DNA of 64,000 nucleotides from Denitrobaculum tricleocarpae (GTDB lineage Bacteria; Pseudomonadota; Alphaproteobacteria; Kiloniellales; Kiloniellaceae), in contig NZ_ML660055.1 of the NCBI RefSeq assembly GCF_007004665.1, forward strand, positions 372,001 to 436,000, written 5' to 3'. The notes under the pieces are model-generated. The model was given only the letters and a program-made list of their open reading frames with translations, had not been told where the DNA came from and ran no database searches. The number at the start of each line of letters is the position of its first letter. Within the stretch, counting starts at the first letter, position 1. A program made the position numbers and the translations under genes. Positions 1 through 8,151 of this stretch are shown in pieces.

Positions 1-941
1 TCTACCGGGATCTGACTGGCGATACCATTTCCGCACCGGCGAGAATCGCCGGCGGCATGCTCTACGGCGGCCCTCTTGGCTTTGCTTCCGCGATCGGCAA
101 CGCAATCGTCGAGGAAACCTCGGGCAAGGACGTTGGCGAGATTGCCATGGCCATGATTTTCGATGAAGAGGCGGCCCCAGATAGCGGCGGCACAGCCGTC
201 GCAGCGGCAGCTGCGCGCCCAGCAGGGCCGACAGACACACAAACCCAGCAAACACAGGCCCCTGCGGCACTCGCGGCACAGACAAGCGGCAGCCAGGTGC
301 AGCGTGAAAATGCCGGCTCCGCCGCTGTTTCGCAGATGCAGGCAAATAACGCAGCCCTACAGGCCCTTCTCAAAGACATGGGGTTCGCCTCGGCCGCGGC
401 ATCGAACGCGCCTTCGCCGGGCGCAGCGGCACCAAAGGGCCTCAGCCAGCAGTCAGCGGATGTCGTATCAAGTGGTAAGGTCGCGCAGCTGGCATCTGCA
501 GCCGCAGGTGCGGCATCGCCGGTCCCATCAGCTCCAGTTCGCGCAAACGTCCCGGAAAGCAACCCGGTGGCAATCCCCGTGACACAACGCCAGCCCGAAC
601 CTCCGGCAGAGCGGAAGAGCATTCCGATCGATCCCAGCCGGTACATTAACTCCCGCGCCTCGACCTCAGCGGCCGCCCAGGCCTCCAGCGCCGCCGCCAC
701 GAGTGCCGTCGTCAACGAAGCAGCAAGTGTGACTGCAAACAGGCTTCAGGCGGGCGCGCGTGAAATCGCAGGGGATAGCCAGACCGCAGATACTAGCCGG
801 CGCAAGGAAAGTGAACGTGCCACTATTCAATCAAGCTTTGCCGATCGTATGCTCGAAGGGCTTGATCGCTATCAATCGATGACCCAGCAACGCAGTGCTC
901 TTCCGGACGTAGCCCAGGGAAAAACACCCGGCGCGATCTAG
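1..941 (+). CDS. Unknown Ala/Gln-rich protein, 5' end missing
   Basis: The reading frame is open to the left edge (frame from base 3), so the gene starts outside the window; an internal ATG at 57 is probably not the start. The visible N-terminal stretch (TGDTISAPARIAGG, then a Gly-rich hydrophobic segment and VEETSGKDVGE) looks like a conserved short helical domain of alphaproteobacterial hypothetical proteins. The rest, about 240 residues, is low complexity, rich in Ala, Gln, Ser and Pro, and probably disordered. No catalytic motif or known domain is recognised. It ends 130 bp before the L,D-transpeptidase gene on the same strand. Function unknown. Confidence 0.7.
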   Translation, partial: YRDLTGDTISAPARIAGGMLYGGPLGFASAIGNAIVEETSGKDVGEIAMAMIFDEEAAPDSGGTAVAAAAARPAGPTDTQTQQTQAPAALAAQTSGSQVQRENAGSAAVSQMQANNAALQALLKDMGFASAAASNAPSPGAAAPKGLSQQSADVVSSGKVAQLASAAAGAASPVPSAPVRANVPESNPVAIPVTQRQPEPPAERKSIPIDPSRYINSRASTSAAAQASSAAATSAVVNEAASVTANRLQAGAREIAGDSQTADTSRRKESERATIQSSFADRMLEGLDRYQSMTQQRSALPDVAQGKTPGAI

Positions 942-1071
942 ACTCCCTCTCCCCGCACGCCCCGCGCAGGAAAGGCCCGTAAAGGAACCTGGGTAAGACA
1001 GGGTGAAGATCGGTGTCGGTTCGGGAAACCCGGCATTGAACCGGCGCCACGGCGTCGGATATAACCGCAAC

Positions 1072-1593
1072 ATGGATCTCCTCGTCGAACAAACCGCTGA
1101 GGGTTGGCGCGCCCGCTTCGGTCACCGGGAATGCCGCTGTGCTGTTGGCCGAAGTAACCTGATATCAGCGGAGCGAAAACAGGAAGGCGACGGTGCGACG
1201 CCGGTCGGGCGCTGGCGCATGCTCAGGGTTCTATACCGTCCGGACCGGATCCAGGACGTTCAAACCGCCCTGCCGCTCTCCGCCATCACCACCAATGACG
1301 GCTGGTGTGATGCGCCGGAAGATCCTAACTATAACCGGCAGGTTACCTTACCGTTTGAGGCAAGCCACGAGAAACTGTGGCGCGAAGACCAACTCTATGA
1401 CGCTCTGGTGGTGTTGAACCACAACAGCGATCCGATCGTTCCTGGGCGTGGAAGCGCAATATTTCTTCATGTTGCTCGGGAGAATTTTGAAGCGACGGAA
1501 GGTTGTGTGGCGCTGCAACAGGACGATCTGCTGAAAATCTTGCGAGAAGTGGACCGGGATAGCGCCGTTGTAATTACCGCGCCCGAGACTTAG
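1072..1593 (+). CDS. L,D-transpeptidase (YkuD fold) family protein
   Basis: About 173 residues. Predicted to be a YkuD-type catalytic domain that cross-links peptidoglycan or attaches proteins to it through a Cys thioester. The active-site region reads FLHVARENFEATEGCVAL near the C-terminus: an upstream His, then TEGC, where the family's classical motif is (S/T)HGC. This variant with Glu before Gly-Cys is, as far as I recall, common in small alphaproteobacterial members. The start at ATG 1072 is preferred; an in-frame GTG at 1003 would add 23 residues unlike the family. No signal peptide is visible, which is odd for an envelope enzyme. It is convergent with yggS, 30 bp apart. Confidence 0.82.
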   Translation: MDLLVEQTAEGWRARFGHRECRCAVGRSNLISAERKQEGDGATPVGRWRMLRVLYRPDRIQDVQTALPLSAITTNDGWCDAPEDPNYNRQVTLPFEASHEKLWREDQLYDALVVLNHNSDPIVPGRGSAIFLHVARENFEATEGCVALQQDDLLKILREVDRDSAVVITAPET

Positions 1594-1623
1594 CGCGTCC
1601 CGCAGGCTCGCCGTCGGCCTCTT

Positions 1624-2313
1624 TCAGGCGGGCGCCTTGCGTTTCCCAAAAATTGCCGATCCGACGCGCACAACTGTTGCACCGAGCCGAACAGCTTGCT
1701 CGTAATCCGCGCTCATACCCATCGAAAGCTGCGTAAGTCCTAACCTCCGCGCGAGCTCGTTCAAAAACGCAAAATGGAGGGCGGGATTCTCATCGACGGG
1801 CGGGATACACATCAAACCGACGACTGGAAGGGCAAGCTCATCGCGCGCCAAAGCAACAAACTCGGCAAGATCAGCAGGTGCAATTCCGGCCTTCTGTTCC
1901 TCTTCGCCGGTGTTGACCTGGATGAAACAGTCGGGTCGGCGGCCACTGCGTTCCATTTCGCGCGCCAGTGCCCGCGCGAGCTTGGGGCGGTCCAGTGTTT
2001 GAATTACGTCGAAGAGCGCAACCGCGTCCTTCGCCTTGTTGGTCTGCAAGGGCCCGATCAGGTGTAGTTCGATGTCCGACCAGGTATCCTTCAATCCGGG
2101 GAACTTTGCCTGCGCTTCTTGCACCCGGTTTTCGCCAAAGACCCGGTGTCCTGCATTCAGAGCCGATTGGATCTGCTCCACACCATAGGTCTTACTGACC
2201 GCCACAAGTTTGACGTCCCCCGGCTGTCGCCTGGAGTCTTGAGCGGCCTGGGAGATTGCTTGCTCCACGTCCGTAAGCGTATCAGCGATAGAGTTGGTCA
2301 TAGCCGGATTCAT
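1624..2313 (-). CDS. yggS: YggS/PROSC family pyridoxal phosphate homeostasis protein
   Basis: 229 residues, the usual length. It binds pyridoxal 5'-phosphate in a single-domain fold-III (alanine racemase N-terminal-like) TIM barrel and buffers free PLP in the cytoplasm; no enzyme activity is known for the family. Visible motifs are LVAVSKTY with the PLP-binding Lys41, the HLIGPLQTNK segment, the QVNTGEE segment, and the C-terminal SMGMSADYEQAVRLGATVVRVGSAIFG block that binds the phosphate. An alternative start is Met5 (2301). It lies upstream of the leuS cluster as in many alphaproteobacteria, here separated from it by the sulfotransferase/porin block. Confidence 0.95.
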   Translation of the reverse strand: MNPAMTNSIADTLTDVEQAISQAAQDSRRQPGDVKLVAVSKTYGVEQIQSALNAGHRVFGENRVQEAQAKFPGLKDTWSDIELHLIGPLQTNKAKDAVALFDVIQTLDRPKLARALAREMERSGRRPDCFIQVNTGEEEQKAGIAPADLAEFVALARDELALPVVGLMCIPPVDENPALHFAFLNELARRLGLTQLSMGMSADYEQAVRLGATVVRVGSAIFGKRKAPA

Positions 2314-2588
2314 GGATGGTCAACTTGGTTGTAATTGATGTATTTGAGGACTGGCAAAGGCTGCATTCTAAGCTCAACGGTCTCCAGTATACCAAGCCCA
2401 ATTGTTATCAGACTTTGGGTATGACATCAGTCATTACCGCCAACTGATAAGAAGAAAAAGCGCCCCACGGCGGCACGCTCCGAAATGCACAAGGCGCGGA
2501 TCGCTGTAGCCTTTGGCGGCACGCCAGATGAGCCGAGCCGTCCCAGTTTTTCGCTCTTTGCGACGTAACGCTTTGGCTGGTTCTTGAC

Positions 2589-3455
2589 CTACAGGGTCAG
2601 TTGCCCTGAACCATCGAGATATCGAAACCGCTGTAGTACGGCCCGGTGATCCTCGATAACACTCTCAACTTCGGCCTCAGTGAAACACGCCAAACCATCT
2701 CCGACACGGCCTCCGCGGAAAAAACGATCTGCGTTTCTTGCCCGTTCGACAAACCCGTCTTCAGATTCCTGACTTGCCAGCTCATCGAAAGAGCTGAAAC
2801 GGATCGCCCGGCGAAGCCGCTCTTCATCAACTTTCATGCCGAGGTGCTGAACTGCCTTTGCAAACTCAATTTCAGGGCGCTGCTTCATATCCTCGTAGCG
2901 CAGCACCAAGGGGGAGAGTTGCTCGTCATCAACCCAACTTCGGACGTGATCGCACCAGCGCCCCAGATACTGCGGCACCGTCGTCTTCCCATCTCCTCTT
3001 GTATTGTGACGCTTACTACTCAGGAGCTTAAGCGTTTCAGACGGCTGAAGCCCACAATGATGGGCATAAGATACGGCCACATCAAAGGGGTTGCGCAGAA
3101 TGTAAATGGATGCCTTGGTCACATCGAGAGTGACGGTCGAAATCTCCTGGAGATTCAGGACAGCTTGATGGGTTTTGACCAGCATGACATCGGCCTTTTG
3201 GCTGGCAAGCGCCCTGTGCACTCTGGGCCTAAAGCTGTGTATCTCGATATCGCTGAGATCTCTCAATAGCTTCCCTGTGAGCTTTTCATAGGGCGATCCC
3301 ATCATATCACTGAAGGTCAGCATATGGATCTTATTGATCGGAAAGGGTTCCTTGCTATTCATAATGTAATTGGCAAGGAACACCCGTAACCAGGTATTAC
3401 CCGACTTGGGAAAAGAGGCTAACCAAACCAACTTTTTTACGGGTGGTTCAGACAT
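2589..3455 (-). CDS. Sulfotransferase family protein (copy 1)
   Basis: 288 residues. Predicted to transfer sulfuryl groups from PAPS to an unidentified acceptor. The 5'-phosphosulfate loop is at residues 14-22 (SFPKSGNTW) and the 3'-phosphate motif around R121-S129 (RNPFDVAVSY). The third PAPS motif, normally RKGxxGDW, appears as FRGGRVGDG (246-254), so the adenine-stacking Trp is absent. There is no signal peptide or membrane segment, so it is cytosolic. It is a tandem paralogue of the next gene (well over half identical, 51 bp apart, same strand), pointing to local duplication. Substrate unknown; no glycan or lipid biosynthesis genes are adjacent. Confidence 0.88.
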   Translation of the reverse strand: MSEPPVKKLVWLASFPKSGNTWLRVFLANYIMNSKEPFPINKIHMLTFSDMMGSPYEKLTGKLLRDLSDIEIHSFRPRVHRALASQKADVMLVKTHQAVLNLQEISTVTLDVTKASIYILRNPFDVAVSYAHHCGLQPSETLKLLSSKRHNTRGDGKTTVPQYLGRWCDHVRSWVDDEQLSPLVLRYEDMKQRPEIEFAKAVQHLGMKVDEERLRRAIRFSSFDELASQESEDGFVERARNADRFFRGGRVGDGLACFTEAEVESVIEDHRAVLQRFRYLDGSGQLTL

Positions 3456-3506
3456 GGTCAGATCCGGTGTTTCGCAAGCCGTCGCTTATCGACGAGAAGT
3501 CTCCAA

Positions 3507-4358
3507 TCAAAGCGCCAACTCTCCGTGAGAATTCAGGTATCCGAACCGGGCCAATACCGTACGATGCTCATCAACGATCCTCGAGATCTGCTCAGAGGTG
3601 AATTGTTCGATACCATCCCCTATCCGTCCACCCCGGAAAAAACGATCTGCATTTTTTGAACGCTCAACAAAGCCTGAAACCTGTTCCTGCTTCGACAATT
3701 CCGTGAAAGAACTGAAGGAAATTGCTCGCTTCAGGCGCTCCTCGTCGACATCCAGCCCGAGGTGTTCAATCGCTCTTCCAAACTCGCTCTTTGGATCGCG
3801 TTTCATATCTTCATAGCGCATCACCAGGGGGGCGAGGACGGGATCGTCCACCCAACTGAGCACATGATCGCTCCAGCGCCCCAAGTATTGAGTTACGATC
3901 GATTTCTTGTCACCAGGCAGCTTGTGCCAAGGGCTGTTGAGGGCATCGATAATATCAACGGGATCCCTGTTATAATGGTGGGCATAAGAAACGGCCACAT
4001 CCAGTGGATTTCGGATCACGTAAATCGACGCTTTCGTCAAATCTGCCGTAACCGTCCAGTCTCCGCCGCGCTGGAGCACCGCCTGATGGGTCTTGACCAG
4101 CATGATGTCGGCTTTTTGCCCCGCCAATGCGCGATGAACGCGCGGCCGGAGTCTGTCGATCGTTGCATCATCCAGCTCAGCCAACGGTTTTCGCGTGAGC
4201 TTTTCGTAGGGCGCACCGGTCATGTCGCCAAAGGTCAAAAGATGCGCTTTATTAATCGGAAAAGGCTCTGTTGCGTTCATCACATAGTTTGCGAGGAACA
4301 GTCTGAGCCAGGTGTTACCCGACTTTGGGAAGGATGCCAGCCAGACAAGGTTTCCCAT
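3507..4358 (-). CDS. Sulfotransferase family protein (copy 2)
   Basis: 283 residues, starting with the PAPS-binding strand (LVWLASFPKSGNTWLR). The 3'-phosphate motif RNPLDVAVSYAHH and the C-terminal FRGGRIGDG variant are also present. Compared with copy 1 the N-terminus is four residues shorter and differences are spread over the whole length, so this is an old duplication rather than a recent one. It is first in the pair and the two are probably co-transcribed on the minus strand. Acceptor substrate unknown. Alternative: a sulfotransferase-fold protein with no activity, although the main PAPS residues are intact. Confidence 0.88.
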   Translation of the reverse strand: MGNLVWLASFPKSGNTWLRLFLANYVMNATEPFPINKAHLLTFGDMTGAPYEKLTRKPLAELDDATIDRLRPRVHRALAGQKADIMLVKTHQAVLQRGGDWTVTADLTKASIYVIRNPLDVAVSYAHHYNRDPVDIIDALNSPWHKLPGDKKSIVTQYLGRWSDHVLSWVDDPVLAPLVMRYEDMKRDPKSEFGRAIEHLGLDVDEERLKRAISFSSFTELSKQEQVSGFVERSKNADRFFRGGRIGDGIEQFTSEQISRIVDEHRTVLARFGYLNSHGELAL

Positions 4359-4580
4359 CGCTCTCTACCCTAAATCCTCTCGTTTGCTGCAAACGCCGGC
4401 TTGCCGAAGCGTTCCCTCAGCCAAAAAAAGTGTTCGGCTTTGCAGTAGAACGTAATTGTTCAGGATAAACACAGCTAAACGCTCAAGACCACGATACCCG
4501 GCAGATGTCAGTCTGTCGGCGTCAAAATAGCAAGCTACGAAAAAAAAAAACCGCCGGTCAGACGACGACAGCGGAGCAAA

Positions 4581-4609
4581 GAAAAAGGGGAGCGGAAAAC
4601 CGCTCCCCC
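4581..4609 (-). terminator. Rho-independent terminator of porin gene 1
   Basis: On the minus strand a perfect 9-bp stem, GGGGAGCGG / CCGCTCCCC (4587-4608), closes a TTTT loop and is followed directly by TTTTTC. It lies about 22 bp after the porin stop codon. Confidence 0.9.
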
Positions 4610-4630
4610 AAATCTGTCAGGTAGAAACTC

Positions 4631-5737
4631 TTAGAAGTTGAGTTTCAGACCGGTAACGACCCAGTAACCGTCGTTGCTGCCGTCGCCGTCAGCATCGGTG
4701 TCGTCGTCAAATTCGCTCCAACCGATGGAACCGATCATCTTGATGCCTGGGCCAAGCGCGTAGCTCGCAGCCACTTCAGCGGACTGCAGCTCTTCGTCAC
4801 CGCTTCCGCCACCGCCGTCAGCTTCACCGTTGAAGTAAGTTACCGAGACGCCCCAAGGGCCGGTGCCGTAAGACGCGCCAATGTCGAAGGACTGGCCTTC
4901 GTCCGCGCCGGCTTCTTCCTGCTGAGCGTAAGAACCACCAACCGTGAAGCCAGCGAAACCAATGTTCAAGCCTGCACCAAAGATAGACGGATCGTCGCCA
5001 CCGGTTGCATCGTTGCTTGCGATGCCGTAGCGGCCGGAAGCAGCAATGTCAAAGCCACCGAAGCTCTCGGTGAAGTTGACACCAAGGTCAATGCCGTCAT
5101 GGTAAGAAGCATTTTCACTTGGCTGCGTGTTGTCGTCTTCACCCGCGTCAGGGGTGTAGGAGATACCACCCTGCAGGCCGGAGAAGCGCGGCGTGAAGTA
5201 GGTAAGACGATTTGCGTCATTTACCCGATCATTTTCCAGCGAAGTCGAGCCGAGAACGCCCCGGAACTGACCAGCTTCAGAATCGAATGGTACCCAGTCG
5301 CCCTGGTCACCGGAGTTGATGCCGATACCGACGTTCGGAGCAGCAACGCTCATGATGTAACCAGCAGAGTTCTCGGAACCCATCAGCACGCGACCGAAAT
5401 CACCTTCGACGAAGAGATAGGATTCGTCGATCTGGTCGTCGGAGGTGTTGCCCTCAAGCTGCACGTTCACACCGAACTGGATGCCGTTGTCGAGAGTGGT
5501 CGAACCGGAAAAGATGATTTCCGAATCGGACTTCTGGTCGAAATGGTCTGGATCGGTATTCGAGACAGAGTCGCCGTCACTGTCTAAACCTTCGAAACCA
5601 TCAGACGAACCATAACCGAAATACTGCTCCATGAAGCCGGAGACACCCAGCTGAATGGGCTCTTCAGCGTACACTGCAGGAGCTGCCATCATGCTGGCAG
5701 CAACCAGTGCAGTGCTTCCAAGAAGGATCTTTTTCAT
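4631..5737 (-). CDS. Outer-membrane porin (copy 1)
   Basis: 368 residues, a general-diffusion porin of the Gram-negative Porin_4 type. Signal peptide residues 1-24, cleaved after AVYA; the mature protein starts EEPIQLGVSGFMEQYFGYG. Alternating amphipathic strands fill the length and the last residue is Phe (LKLNF), the BAM-recognised C-terminal signature. The protein is strongly acidic, with Asp-rich loops (DSDGDSVSNTD near residue 53 and DTDADGDGSNDG near the C-terminus) resembling calcium-binding DxDxDG loops. It is a clear paralogue of the gene at 6292-7362. The leader is structured (see 5745-5775) and a strong terminator follows, so it is probably expressed alone and at high level. Confidence 0.93.
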   Translation of the reverse strand: MKKILLGSTALVAASMMAAPAVYAEEPIQLGVSGFMEQYFGYGSSDGFEGLDSDGDSVSNTDPDHFDQKSDSEIIFSGSTTLDNGIQFGVNVQLEGNTSDDQIDESYLFVEGDFGRVLMGSENSAGYIMSVAAPNVGIGINSGDQGDWVPFDSEAGQFRGVLGSTSLENDRVNDANRLTYFTPRFSGLQGGISYTPDAGEDDNTQPSENASYHDGIDLGVNFTESFGGFDIAASGRYGIASNDATGGDDPSIFGAGLNIGFAGFTVGGSYAQQEEAGADEGQSFDIGASYGTGPWGVSVTYFNGEADGGGGSGDEELQSAEVAASYALGPGIKMIGSIGWSEFDDDTDADGDGSNDGYWVVTGLKLNF

Positions 5738-5744
5738 AGAAAGT

Positions 5745-5775
5745 TAACCCCTAATTTGAGTTACCAATTTGGTAA
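5745..5775 (-). promoter_or_regulatory. Structured leader with ribosome-binding site, porin 1
   Basis: On the minus strand the inverted repeat TTACCAA-A-TTGGTAA (5761-5775) is followed by CTCAAATTAGGGGT, whose AGGGG is the likely Shine-Dalgarno about 9-12 bases before the ATG at 5737. The same arrangement, with different stem bases, precedes porin 2 (7369-7402). Confidence 0.6.
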
Positions 5776-6291
5776 ACGTAATTTTGCCTTGCTGAGGTTA
5801 TGATCCTTATTCCGATACCCGACCTGAGGAAAAAACACCAAGCCAATGAATCAAAGGGTCAAAACCACAACAACGACCTCCACCAACCGGCGAAGACGAG
5901 CGGAGATTAGTTGAAACGGTTAATTGGTCAACTCGAACTCGCACTCCGACGTGACATTTTCGCAATGCTGTGGCGGAATTGCCACAGGCGAATTTTGCAT
6001 TGAGCCGGCCGCAACGAGAGACTTAATGACGAAATATGGCTTAGAACATGGCTTTTCTACCGCCGACAGGGCGTTGAACAACGCTGTTGCAAAGAAGCAC
6101 TGCGTCAGATGGCACAAACATCACTGAACCGCAAAAACCGGAAAAGGAGCAGCAAGAGCCGCCCCTTTTCAATCTCATTCCAACGCCGCTTGCTGACGTG
6201 AATACATCAGCTGCAATGCGATCGGCGCCACACGTAACGCGTGGCCCGTGCTGCTCAGGCCCAGTCTATGGTCCGCACAGGCTGACTTGGC
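5776..6291. other. Intergenic region between the two porin genes
   Basis: About 550 bp including the porin 1 leader. It should hold the porin 1 promoter, but no confident -35/-10 pair was picked. The 65-67 codon frames in it match nothing known and lack ribosome-binding sites. A short inverted repeat AGTTGA...TCAACT lies near 5908-5933. No clear terminator for porin 2 was found; an imperfect CCACGCG/CGTGTGG hairpin near 6230-6246 lacks a T-run. Confidence 0.5.
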
Positions 6292-7362
6292 TTAGAACGA
6301 GAGCTTGATGCCGGTAACGACCCAGTAACCGTCGTTGCTGTCATCGTCCGCCCCGGACTCGTCGTCCTCAAAGTCATTGTATCCGACAGAACCGATGACC
6401 TTGATGCCTGGGCCAAGCGCGTAACTGGCCGCAGCTTCAATGGTCTGCAGTTCTTCATCGCCGCTCGCCGTTGAACCCTCTGCTTCACCATAGAAGTAAG
6501 AAAGCGAAACACCCCAGGGACCGGTCTCGTAAGACACACCCGCGTCCCAGGCCTGGCCTTCATTCTCGCCGGCTTCGTCCTGCTGGCCGTACGAACCGCC
6601 GACCGTGAAACCAGCGTACCCGACCGCAAACCCGGCACCGAACACCTCCGGATCGTCACCGCCCGCCGCATCGTTGCTGGCGATGCCGTAACGGCCGAAA
6701 GCCTCAACATCGAACCCACCGAAACTCTCTACGAAGTTTATGCCAACATCGATGCCGTCATGGAACTCGGCGTTTTCACTCGGCTGGTCGTTGTCGTCTT
6801 CCTCGGCGTCGGGTGTGTAGGAAATACCGCCCTGAAAACCGGAGAAACGCGGCGTGAAGTAGGTCAAGCGGTTGGCGTCGTTCACCGCGGCGTTTTCGAG
6901 GGTTGTCGCCCCGAGTGTCCCGCGGGCGGCAAGGTTGGCGTCGGACTCGACCGGCACCCAGTCACCCTGGTCGCCGGAGTTAATTCCGATACCCACATTC
7001 GGCGCTTCCATGGACATCAGATATCCAGCCGAGTTCTCGGAACCCAGCAGGACCCGGCCGAAGTCCCCTTCGATGAAAGCGTAGGATTCATCGATCTGGT
7101 CATCGTTGGTATTGCCCTCAAGCTGGACATTCACACCGAACTGAATGCCGTTGTCCAGCGTGGTTGAACCGGAAAAGATGATCTCGGAATCCGACTTTTG
7201 ATCGAAGTGATCGCGGTCATCAATATCGGAGGAGCCGTACCCGAAGTACTGCTCCATGAAACCACCGACACCCAACTGGATGGGTTCCTCCGCCTGCACT
7301 GCGGGTGCAACCAGCACACCGGCAGCGACAAGCGCTGAACAGCCAAGAAGTCTGTTTTTCAT
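6292..7362 (-). CDS. Outer-membrane porin (copy 2)
   Basis: 356 residues, paralogue of the porin at 4631-5737 along the whole length. Signal peptide residues 1-24 (ending APAVQA), mature start EEPIQLGVGGFMEQYFGYG, C-terminal strand ending GIKLSF. It lacks about 14 residues of the first acidic loop, where copy 1 has DSDGDSVSNTD, and has its own acidic loop DDESGADDDSNDG near the C-terminus. Differences cluster in predicted extracellular loops while barrel strands are conserved, as expected for two porins of different selectivity or regulation. Its start and leader (AGGGGT before ATG 7362) match copy 1. Confidence 0.93.
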   Translation of the reverse strand: MKNRLLGCSALVAAGVLVAPAVQAEEPIQLGVGGFMEQYFGYGSSDIDDRDHFDQKSDSEIIFSGSTTLDNGIQFGVNVQLEGNTNDDQIDESYAFIEGDFGRVLLGSENSAGYLMSMEAPNVGIGINSGDQGDWVPVESDANLAARGTLGATTLENAAVNDANRLTYFTPRFSGFQGGISYTPDAEEDDNDQPSENAEFHDGIDVGINFVESFGGFDVEAFGRYGIASNDAAGGDDPEVFGAGFAVGYAGFTVGGSYGQQDEAGENEGQAWDAGVSYETGPWGVSLSYFYGEAEGSTASGDEELQTIEAAASYALGPGIKVIGSVGYNDFEDDESGADDDSNDGYWVVTGIKLSF

Positions 7363-7368
7363 AAATCT

Positions 7369-7402
7369 ACCCCTAGATCGAGTTACCGCAAGATTGCGTA
7401 AC
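7369..7402 (-). promoter_or_regulatory. Structured leader with ribosome-binding site, porin 2
   Basis: On the minus strand GTTACGCAA-TC-TTGCGGTAAC (one-base bulge; 7382-7402) is followed by TCGATCTAGGGGT and the start codon. 16 of 19 bases (7369-7387) match the porin 1 leader (5747-5765), and the stem is kept although its bases differ. Confidence 0.6.
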
Positions 7403-8151
7403 GTGCTCTGATAAGTGGAAATTCCCGCTCAAGCCCGTGCGCGCAAGCCAAAGAAATAGGTCTACGCCAACGACATGCAGAAGGAATTCCGGCAATCGCG
7501 ATCTGTGATTGCCATCCTCACCGCCACGTTAATCCCTCACGCTCGTTGACAATCAATCAACTCAGTGTGAAGTCAATCACTTACGTGTGACATCGTGCGC
7601 AGGAATCAAGCATAAATTTGAAAAAAGGCGAACTGCTGCTGACGGCGGAATTCGAATCGCGTTCGCCCTTCGATCTTGCGCTTCAGGCTGTCGCTCCCGG
7701 CATCCGTTATACGGGAGTCATTGCAAGTTAGCCCCAGATCCGCTTGAGAGGTCTAAGCCGCGGTCATGAAGCCCCACGCAAGAGAAGGAAGGCCGTACAC
7801 CCGGCACTACCCTAGTGTGATGTTTCTGAAGTTCGCCGCATAATATGCGGCGGATTTTAGAGACTGAATCACACTAGATTCAATGAGGTAGTGTCCCGTT
7901 GAATCTGAAATTCAATGAAGTGAATTTCAGATTCGGGATACTAGCGCCGTCATTTCCGGCAGCCAGTCCTTCGCACTCATCGTCGAATCCATTGCAGCCG
8001 AGCGGGTCCATCGCTCTTGCTATCCGCTCCTGAGGCGCAGCTCGCGCAAGCCTTCGCAAGCGAGCTTTCTTGACCTTCCATGATCGCCGTGGTTTAAACG
8101 ATTCGGTAATCTGACAAGCACGAATTCAGTAGAAGGACTCGAGGAAAAGTC
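7403..8151. other. Long intergenic region with a palindromic element
   Basis: About 790 bp counted from the porin 2 start to the DUF3576 gene. It holds the porin 2 upstream region (to about 7560), a 60-codon frame at 7587-7769 with no ribosome-binding site or known homologue (not called), and the palindromic element at 7812-7944. Nothing else was recognised. Confidence 0.6.
7812..7944. repeat. MITE-like palindromic element (two nested hairpins)
   Basis: Hairpin A runs 7812-7877: outer arms CTAGTGTGAT / ATCACACTAG and a central perfect stem CGCCGCATA / TATGCGGCG (7834-7842, 7844-7852). Hairpin B runs 7889-7943: TAGTGTCCCG / CGGGATACTA outer arms and a perfect 14-bp inner stem GAATCTGAAATTCA / TGAATTTCAGATTC (7901-7914, 7921-7934) with a 6-base loop. 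The whole unit begins CTAGT and ends ACTAG. It has no coding capacity. Length and terminal symmetry suggest a miniature inverted-repeat or REP-like element; only one copy was seen in this window. Confidence 0.65.

Noticed and set aside
1003-1071. Possible tRNA or N-terminal extension before the L,D-transpeptidase
   Set aside because: The GGTTCGGG-like stretch does not fold into a tRNA cloverleaf, and the 23 extra residues are unlike the family.
5920-6127. 65-67 codon frames on both strands between the porins
   Set aside because: Mirror-image frames of the same stretch with no start signals or homologues.
7587-7769. 60-codon plus-strand frame in the long intergenic region
   Set aside because: No ribosome-binding site and composition unlike a real protein.
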